DNA from: Plazaster borealis
Lineage: Eukaryota; Echinodermata; Asteroidea; Forcipulatida; Labidiasteridae
Direction: 5' to 3'
DNA length: 64,000 nt
Assembly: GCA_021014325.1 (NCBI GenBank)
Contig: CM037461.1
Coordinates: 9,391,501-9,455,500, forward strand
The notes under the pieces were generated by a model. That model saw only the letters and a program-made list of their open reading frames with translations, was not told where the DNA came from and made no database searches. Below are positions 57,201 through 64,000 of this stretch, piece by piece. The position numbers and the translations under genes were made by a program. Numbering within the stretch: position 1 is the stretch's first letter; every line of letters begins with the position of its first letter.

Positions 57201-59810
57201 CTAATTTTATGCAAATATTCAATTAGTTAGGCTGATCTAATTAGTAGACTAATTAATTGGGGGCGCCTAGGCATGATGGTTTGGGATATAAGGAAAAGGT
57301 GTATGAAGAAAAAACTGAAGATTTCATGTTTTTACGATAAAAACTTTTCAAATGAAAATTAGGTAGTTGCGTGTTTAATCGTGAATTTAAAAATTCGCAT
57401 ACGGGCTGATATTATGCAAATATTCAATTAGTTAGGCTGATCTAATTAGTAGACTAATTAATTGGGGGCGCCTAGGCATGATGGTTTGGGATATAAGGAA
57501 GACGTGTAAGAAGAAAAAAATGAAGATTTTATGTTTTTACGATGAAAACTTTTGAAATTGAAAATTAGGTATTTGCGTGTTTAATCTGGAACTTGTTTAA
57601 AAATTCGCACACGGGCTGATATTATGCAAATATTCAATTAGTTGGGCTGATCTAATTAGTGGACTAATTAATTTGGGGCGCCTAGGCATGATGGTTTGGG
57701 ATATAAGGAAGACGTGTAAGAAGAAAAAACTGAAGATTTCATGTTTGATGGTTTGGGATATAAGGAAGACATCTGTTAAGAAAAAACTGAAGATTGCATG
57801 TTTTTACGATGAAAACTTTTCAAATGAAAACTTGGTATGTTGTATACTAAATTCGCGTACGGGCTAATTTTATGCAAATATTCAATTAGTTAGGCTGATC
57901 TAATTAGTAGACTAATTAATTGGGGGCGCCTAGGCATGATGGTTTGGGATATAAGGAAAACGTGTATGAAGAAAAAACTGAAGATTTCATGTTTTTACGA
58001 TAAAAACTTTTCAAATGAAAATTAGGTAGTTGCGTGTTTAATCGTGAATTTAAAAATTCGCATACGGGCTGATATTATGCAAATATTGAATTAGTTAGGC
58101 TGATCTAATTAGTAGACTAATTAATTGGGGGCGCCTAGGCATGATGGTTTGGGATATAAGGAAGACGTGTAAGAAGAAAAAACTGAAGATTTCATGTTTG
58201 ATGGTTTGGGATATAAGGAAGACATCTGTTAAGAAAAAACTGAAGATTGCATGTTTTTACGATGAAAACTTTTCAAATGAAAACTTGGTATGTTGTATAC
58301 TAAATTCGCGTACGGGCTAATTTTATGCAAATATTCAATTAGTTAGGCTGATCTAATTAGTAGACTAATTAATTGGGGGCGCCTAGGCATGATGGTTTGG
58401 GATATAAGGAAAACGTGTATGAAGAAAAAACTGAAGATTTCATGTTTTTACGATAAAAACTTTTCAAATGAAAATTAGGTAGTTGCGTGTTTAATCGTGA
58501 ATTTAAAAATTCGCATACGGGCTGATATTATGCAAATATTCAATTAGTTAGGCTGATCTAATTAGTAGACTAATTAATTGGGGGCGCCTAGGCATGATGG
58601 TTTGGGATATAAGGAAGATGTGTATGAAGAAAAAACTTAAGATTTCATGTTTTTACGATGAAAACTATTCAAATGAAAACTAGGTACACTGTTAAAAATG
58701 TCCGTAAATTTACGGACTCCGTAAAGTGAAATATTCCGTATTTTCGCTGTAATTTTACGGACTTTCCGTAAATGTAAATATTAATTATGCTAATAATCGT
58801 AATTACAATCAACCACATTTGCCCAAACACCTACACATAGTATAGTACATGTAAGTACATACTGTTATTTCACCCACAACCGTGTACACATGTACAAACT
58901 CATGTTAAGGGTTTTTTATTTTACGGAATTAAAAAACTTTTCCGGTAATAGAGCTGCCAGTAAAAAAAAATAGTTCCGTATTCCTGCAGCTCTATTACCG
59001 GAAAAGTTTTTTAATTCCGTAAAATAAAAAAACCCTTAACATGAGTTTGTACATGTGTACACGGTTGTGGGTGAAATAACAGTATATACTTACATGTACT
59101 ATATTATGTGTAGGTGTTTGGGCAAATGTGGTTGATTGTAATTACGCTTATTAGCATAATTAATATTTACATTTACGGAAAGTCCGAAAAATTACGGCGA
59201 AAATACGGAATATTTCACTTTACGGAGTCCGTAAATTTACGGACATTTTTAACAGTGTATGTTGTATACTAAATTCGCGTACGGGCTGATATTATGCAAA
59301 TATTCAATTAGTTAGGCTGATCTAATTAGTAGACTAATTAATTGGGGGCGCCTAGGCATGATGGTTTGGGATATAAGGAAGACATCTGTGAAGAAAAAAA
59401 TGAAGATTTCATGTTTTTACGATGAAAACCTTTCAAATGAAAATTAGGTAGTTGTCCTAGTAAACTCGCTTACGGGCTGATATTATGCAAACATTCAATT
59501 AGTTAGGCTGATCTAATTAGTGGACTAATTAATTGGGGGCGCCGAGGCATCATGGTTTGGGATATAAGGAAGACGTGTATGAAGAAAAAACTGAAGATTT
59601 CATGTTTTTACGATGAAAACTTTCCAAATGAAAATTAGGTACTTGCGTGTTTAATATACAATTTGTGAAGTATTTTCGCACACGGGCTGTAATTATGCAA
59701 ATATCCAATTAATTGGGCTGAGTTAAGTCGTGGATTAATTAATTGGGGGCGCCTAGGCATGATGGTTTGGGATATAAAGAAGACATCTATGAAGACAAAA
59801 CTGAAGATTT
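54241..59810 (+). repeat. Satellite array of the right arm (about 24 monomers)
   Basis: Monomers of ~195-210 bp recur in the orientation inverse to the left arm. Marker words: GGCGCCTAGGCATGATGG, GGATATAAGGAAGACG, TTTACGATGAAAACTTTTC, ATTATGCAAATATTCAATTA and GATCTAATTAG. Within 56100-58600 a truncated monomer (CATGTTTGATGGTTTGGG) recurs at about 56211, 57077, 57740 and 58193. This produces higher-order repeats; a 64-codon frame is duplicated exactly 663 bp apart (57010 and 57673). The arm is interrupted by the hairpin MITE at 58687-59257. Confidence 0.92.
58687..59257. mobile_element. 571 bp near-perfect hairpin MITE with CACTG ends (EnSpm-type)
   Basis: The ends are CACTGTTAAAAATGTCCGTA at 58687 and the reverse complement ending AACAGTG at 59257. 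They are flanked by TA at 58685-58686 and 59258-59259, and the flanks rejoin as the satellite word GGTATGTTG. The two halves pair almost completely, from TTTACGGACTCCGTAAAG down to a ~40 bp loop near 58975. CACTG ends and TA duplication match the EnSpm elements in the window, which could supply transposase in trans. Confidence 0.9.
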
Positions 59811-60000
59811 CATGTTTTTACGATGAAAACATTGTAATTGAAAACGGGGTATAAAACGAGAATTTTGGTTCTGTTCGGACTGTCCTTGACGGTCGTTGAC
59901 AAGTTTTTTTGAAATTTGGTGCTAGCACTAAATTTCTTGCCAGCACCAAATTTGGTGCTGGCACTAAATTTAGTGCTGAGTTCAGTCTGGTTCAGAAGAT

Positions 60001-60840
60001 GATGATGATGATGATGATGAGACGGAGCCATCATTAACAAGAATACAAGTTTCAGTTGAGTCTGCATCAGAGGAGGCATACTCTTCTGTGAATCTGGAGG
60101 TACTGCGCTGAGTTAATGCCTCCTCATCTCCTGATGAAAAAAATACACAAATAAAGAAAAATGCAGAAACTTAGATCAAGGTTTAATGAGGTTATTCAGG
60201 TATAATAAATGTCATGGTTAAAACATAGTTTTTAAAATAAATCAGCAGGAATGTTTTAATTGTTATTTTTTGTTTTAATAGTTCAGCAAAATTTCAGGAA
60301 CACATGTTATTTGCAACTATGCTTATAACAAAAAAAGAAATTAAACAAATTTTGAATGGTATTGGTATTTTTTATTTTTGTAAGGACAGAGTATTGTTGT
60401 TGTTGATTTTTTTTTCATGAATGGCACCACTATCAAGAAAAAGCAATTTGTGGGACAGTTCACACCACAGACACATCCTGTGAGAGTGTTGGCGGAAACC
60501 TGGTGGGTCTGTATCTCAAAGCGTAGTGAAACACAAGGGTGTAAGGATCGGAGTGCTTAGAACCCCTGTCTCTTCCTGGGCACCCCACTGCCTAACTAGG
60601 CAGATTGTTTTCAATACCAGTGGTACTTGAAGAAGTGGTGTCACAGCCTTTGTGTTTCCTCTTCTGATGACTGCCACGTCGGGATTTCTTCAACACAATG
60701 GTATCAGAAGATGATGATGATGATGAGACGGAGCCATCATTAACAAGAATACAAGTTTCAGTTGAGTCTGCATCAGAGGAGGCATACTCTTCTGTGAATC
60801 TGGAGGTACTGCGCTGAGTTAATGCCTCCTCATCTCCCGG
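60001..60840. repeat. Rest of host unit 2 and partial host unit 3
   Basis: From 60001 (GATGATG...GAGACGGAGCC) unit 2 resumes and runs to about 60436, including GGACAGAGTATTGTTGTTG, the empty EnSpm-A site. Unit 3 starts at 60437 with GAAAAAGCAATTTGTGGG and stays similar to about 60835, where it diverges at CATCTCC|CGG. Unit 3 contains GGTATCAGAAGATGATG, the empty fold-back site. Confidence 0.88.
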
Positions 60841-60855
60841 TGATAAAGTAGTCAA
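60592..60855 (-). CDS. Serine-rich terminal-exon-like frame, copy 3 (hypothetical)
   Basis: This is an 87-codon frame ending GIENNLPS at a TAG stop. It contains TQRSTSRFTEEYASSDADST, a serine run encoded by the GATGAT repeat, and a basic SRRGSHQKRKHKGC patch. It is the same frame as at 5014-5258. Unlike copies 1 and 2, the TCATCAG acceptor just upstream is lost (ACCGGGAGATG here), because the tandem unit ends there. Not recognised. A small exon-like segment bounded by CTTTCCAG and GTAAGTTG at 61203-61237 might belong to the same host gene. Low confidence. Confidence 0.33.
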   Translation of the reverse strand: MTTLSPGDEEALTQRSTSRFTEEYASSDADSTETCILVNDGSVSSSSSSSDTIVLKKSRRGSHQKRKHKGCDTTSSSTTGIENNLPS

Positions 60856-61620
60856 AGAAGGCAGACAAATAGCAATAGATTGATAATGAAACCAACAATA
60901 TTGACAAGATGTGAGTCTTACAGAATGGTATTAACTGGATAGCGATATTATGCAAGTTTCATTGATAACTGGAGTGAACATTTAAAAAAAAGTATAAAGT
61001 CCCTTAGGGCCTACAGACTTTCACTTTGCGTTAAAAGTCAAGATTATAATTTCAATGGCAACACAAAACGGAAAAAAGGAAACCAACTGAAATATTTTCA
61101 ACTTTGTATTAGTCACACAAAATGATAACAAAATGAGTGAGAACTAATCATAATTAAGATGCAGTTATATATTGATTCAAAGTTTCCAACGGAACAACTT
61201 ACCTGACACATTTGACATTCTTGTTGTCGACTTAAATCTGGAAAGAAGTTAACAATAGAAAATGACTTAATTTGTAGATCTGCAATGAAAGGCACACGTT
61301 ACACAAACACACGCACACATTGCAGTCACTCTGCAACAAACAACAGACACAACACACACGACAGAGCTCACGCGTCATAAGTTTGAAACTCAGGCCAATT
61401 TATGAGCCAATAAATACTTTGTGTTCTTAATCAAATGTTATACATAATAAACTTATTTGTTTATTAATGGTAATTTGTGTGTTGGTACTACTATACTTCA
61501 TAAACTTACCCCTTGATCAGCGCCAAGCAACACCGAAGTACACCGAGATGTAACTCATATGAGCGAACGCAAAGTTCTTGTAAACGTGCGTATCTTTTCC
61601 ACGTGTACAATGTACTCACT
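60856..61620. other. Non-coding spacer right of the tandem units
   Basis: AT-rich, with one exon-like 35 nt segment on the minus strand (61203-61237, between a CCAG acceptor and a GTAAGT donor). There are CA-rich stretches at about 61290-61360. No full gene is visible. Confidence 0.45.
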
Positions 61621-61627
61621 CTTCTTG

Positions 61628-62009
61628 CTCCTTATGGTGACCGTAGAAAAAAAATGTCTAATAAGGTGATCGAATTCTACACCACATTACAAATCTTAGG
61701 GTGACTGTAGAAGAAATGACTCATAAGGTGACCGAATTCTACACCACATTACATGTCTTATTGTGACTGTAGAAGAAATTACTCATAAGGTGACCGAATT
61801 CTACACCACATTACATGTCTTATGGTGACCGTAGAAGAAATGTCTCATAAGGTGACCGAATTCTACACCACATTACATGTCTTATGGTGACCGTAGAAGA
61901 AATGTCTCATAAGGTGACCGAATTCTACACCACATTACATGTCTAATGGTGACTGTAGAGGAAATGACTCATAAGGTGACCGAATTCTACACCACATTAC
62001 ATGTCTTTA
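61628..62009 (+). repeat. 62 bp tandem repeat, about six copies
   Basis: The unit contains TTATGGTGACCGTAGAAGAA, ATGTCTCATAAGGTGACCG and AATTCTACACCACATTACATG. Copies differ at a few positions; the two central ones are nearly identical. The array stops directly at the GGGTGCGTTCG terminus of the Harbinger element. Confidence 0.9.
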
Positions 62010-62217
62010 TGGGTGCGTTCGATTAGCTTCCCCGGGTCGACCCCGGTGTGCTCATCCGGGTGAGCCCCTGACAAGAGCTAATCGAACGATCACCCGCGCC
62101 CCCTCGTGGTGAGATTCGAGAAAGTGTCAAAGGTCGGCGGCGGAATCGGCGCGGCATTTAATTTTGCAAAAACACAACAATCGTCCACTGTCGTCTGCTA
62201 TATAGCACTAGAATAGA

Positions 62218-64000
62218 ATGGAAAGGCGTAAGTCTAAATTAGTAGCAACGGTAATTTCTCTTCGTTCTATTAATACAGTAATTAGAGACCAAATTCAGTG
62301 TATTGATCAAATGAGTAAAAATGATAGTTTGTACTTGAATTTAATTACAAGCAGACGAGAAAAGGTGCCAAAAATAGTGAATTACTGCGAGTCTACCGTT
62401 TTATTATACGAGTCTACTGATTTTAAACAGCACTTCAGGCTAGAAAGGGAAACCTTTGAGGCATTTCTCTGCAAGCTTGGCCCTTGCCCGGAGTTTGTAC
62501 AAAGACAAACTCCAGGGAGACAACAAATCTCAGTAGAGAAGTCAGCCCTGGTATTCCTGTGGTATGTCGGTAAGTCTAAATAGTTTCATTTAAAAATCAT
62601 CAGACGGTATAATTCTGTTTGGTATGTCTCTGATGCTTGGTGGTAGGCCTAGGCCTTATGATGCATGTGGGGGTCAAGCATATCTCAGTGATTTAAAACA
62701 CAGGTCTACATTTTGATGAGCTTATTTGTTTGGTCCATAAGAGTCATAAAAATGAATATAATATAGTTTACAAAAACAAAGTAAATCAAGTTGTACAACA
62801 AATAATGATTTTACTTCAATACTTTCAATTCATTTATTAAAACCAACACATTGGAGCTACAAATAAATATTAAATACATGTTTATCAAAATGCAGTTTAT
62901 TGACAGATGTGATATTTAACAAGGCCAGTGTATGGTAACAATGTAGAGTAAAATAATTCCTGCAAATTGTGTAAGTTTTTGCTTTTCACATAAATAAATT
63001 AACCAGTATTTGGTTGATATATTTATACAAACATTTCAGACTGAGTGTATTTATAGCAAGGACTTATGGCTACATAATAATAAATATTAAATGTAAACTG
63101 AATGTCAACAGTTCTACGTCCTATTTTTGTTTGTACAAGTAATTAAATAATTCCTGCAAATTGTGTTAGTTTCTGCTTTTCACATAAATTAACCAGTGTT
63201 TTGTTTATACATTTAAACAAATATTTCGGACTGCTTATATTTATGACAAAGACATAGGGCTACATAACAATAAATATTAAATATATAAACTCAACGCCTT
63301 ATTTTTCTTTTTGTACAAGTAATTTGTATTGATACAACTGTGTGTCTGGCAAGTGCTACAAGTGCCTTTTTTAAATTAATAAACCATATTATTATTAATA
63401 ATAATGATTTATTTTTAAAGTAAAATTATTCCTCAAGGGTTGGACCTTCACCCATTTAATGCAAACTTTTTTGTTTTAATCAATAATGCAGGCAATCTGG
63501 AATCTTTTCGTTCTATGGCTGACCGCTTTGATTTGTCGAAATCAACAGCACATGAATGCTGCAAGAAGGTAGCTAATGCAGTAAAGTTGCATTTGATGCC
63601 AACAATTGTTAAGTGGCCAAACACCACTGAAGCACAGAATGCAAATGCTATTGGCTTTACAAAACTCTGTGCCCTCCCCAACATCATTGGAGCAGTAGAT
63701 GGCTGCCACATCAGGATTAAAGCACCAACAAGTCACCCAGAGGCTTACTTTAATCGTAAGCATCACTACTCAATTGTCCTCTAAGGGGTGTGTGACCATC
63801 AGCTGATCTTTACTAACATTATGTGTGGCTGGCCAGGTAGCTGCCATGATGCGAGGGTTTTCCGCAACTCAAGCATGTACACATCATCAGCAAACAAGTT
63901 CCTTGATGAAAAATATTTAATTGGTGACTCAGCCTACCCCCTCAAATCTTTCTTGATGACCCCATTTAAAGATTACGGCAACGTCACAAGAAACCAAAGA
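62218..64000 (+). pseudogene. HARBI1-like DDE transposase with one nonsense codon (partial)
   Basis: Exon 1 (62218-62569) and exon 2 (63492 onward) join in frame as WYVG|NLESFRSMADRF, the conserved HARBI1 block. The helix-turn-helix-like RFDLSKSTAHECC follows. The catalytic core shows IIGAVDGCHIRI (first Asp) and YLIGDSAYPL (second Asp, after 63900); the third acidic residue lies beyond the window. At 63782-63784 a TAA replaces the residue normally between SIVL and GVCDHQ, with the frame otherwise continuing intact, so a single C-to-T change would explain it. Alternatively it is readthrough or an assembly error. Confidence 0.85.
62944..63290 (+). repeat. Duplicated ~190 bp segment in the transposase intron
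   Basis: AATAATTCCTGCAAATTGTG, TTTCTGCTTTTCACATAAAT-like and GGCTACATAA.AATAAATAT words occur once at 62951-63100 and again at 63147-63290, in direct orientation and about 195 bp apart. AT-rich, no coding frame. Confidence 0.75.

Larger units (their letters stand above)
20779..59991. mobile_element. Giant fold-back (MuDR/Foldback-like) element with satellite arms, 39.2 kb including nested insertions
   Basis: The left end (20779) reads ACTAGACTGAACTCAGCACT; the right end, reverse-complemented from 59991, reads ACCAGACTGAACTCAGCACT. The flanks carry the 9-bp direct duplication TCAGAAGAT (20770-20778 and 59992-60000). Uninterrupted host sequence (GGTATCAGAAGATGATG) is preserved in host unit 3 near 60702. 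The terminal ~90 bp contain nested palindromes GCACTAAATTTAGTGC and GCACCAAATTTGGTGC. Inside are long arrays of a ~200 bp satellite in inverted orientation. The 9-bp duplication with repeat-built inverted arms matches Foldback elements of the MuDR/Foldback group. No transposase belonging to it was found. Removing EnSpm-B and ISL2EU-2 leaves roughly 10 kb. Confidence 0.85.
62011..64000 (+). mobile_element. Harbinger-type DNA transposon, 5' part (runs off the window)
   Basis: It begins GGGTGCGTTCGATTAGCTTC, a terminus typical of animal Harbinger elements, followed 200 bp later by a HARBI1-like transposase gene. An inner palindromic match (TTCGATTAGCT...AGCTAATCGAA at about 62017-62087) is visible. 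The 3' end and target duplication lie outside the window. The transposase has an in-frame stop. Confidence 0.75.

Noticed and set aside
57010..57867. Two identical 64-codon frames (57010-57204 and 57673-57867)
   Set aside because: They lie inside the satellite monomers and repeat because the array repeats; there is no domain, and each spans a monomer junction. Treated as higher-order repeat evidence, not genes.

Overview
This is eukaryotic, intron-bearing animal DNA that consists almost entirely of nested transposable elements. The organism is most likely a marine deuterostome, probably an echinoderm such as a sea star. This is an inference from the repeat types: palindromic GGGCCCAATTTCATAG hairpins, AGGCACTGGACAC repeats with TTAA duplications, tRNA-headed SINEs with ATT tails, CR1-like RT, ISL2EU and EnSpm elements, and frequent TAGGCCTA. 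No bacterial operon, rRNA gene or CRISPR array was seen.

Layout. Positions 1-4856 hold a degraded CR1-like LINE fused head-to-head to an inverted RT fragment, then a fold-back element with GTCGC-rich arms. From 4857 to about 60840 the underlying host DNA is only about 1.8 kb: a ~0.7 kb unit in about 2.6 tandem copies, each carrying the same serine-rich terminal-exon-like reading frame on the minus strand. Two very large elements have split it. EnSpm-A (5521-20459) lies between TA duplications. A 39.2 kb fold-back element (20779-59991) lies between copies of the 9-bp duplication TCAGAAGAT. The third host unit preserves the uninterrupted form of both insertion sites, so both boundaries can be read directly.

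The 39 kb fold-back element has inverted arms made of a ~200 bp satellite (about 8 + 4 monomers left, about 24 right). Its left arm is split by EnSpm-B (22408-45995, TA duplication). EnSpm-B in turn holds a 2.3 kb long-TIR element with 9-bp duplication ACCCATGAT (33689-35971) and a degenerate ISL2EU element (36743-44824). The centre of the fold-back element holds a hairpin repeat that is itself split by a second, nearly intact ISL2EU element (48101-53813). The right arm holds a 571 bp CACTG hairpin MITE. The window ends in a Harbinger element with a HARBI1-like transposase carrying one nonsense codon.

Gene logic. EnSpm-A and EnSpm-B are two copies of the same two-gene system: an intact C2H2/DDE transposase of about 820 aa, followed in the same direction by a spliced gene of about 480-500 aa. 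That second protein has an N-terminal CIDE-N domain (the fold of the apoptotic DNA-fragmentation factors) and a SAMD3-like remainder. Both copies retain open frames and consistent splice sites across both genes, and their ends carry arrays of TAAACACA/TGTGTTTA palindromes. This pairing is the most interesting system in the window. The two ISL2EU elements each pair a THAP-DDE transposase with a convergent SWIM-YqaJ exonuclease gene; copy 1 has at least three frameshifts, copy 2 a single extra A in an A7 run.
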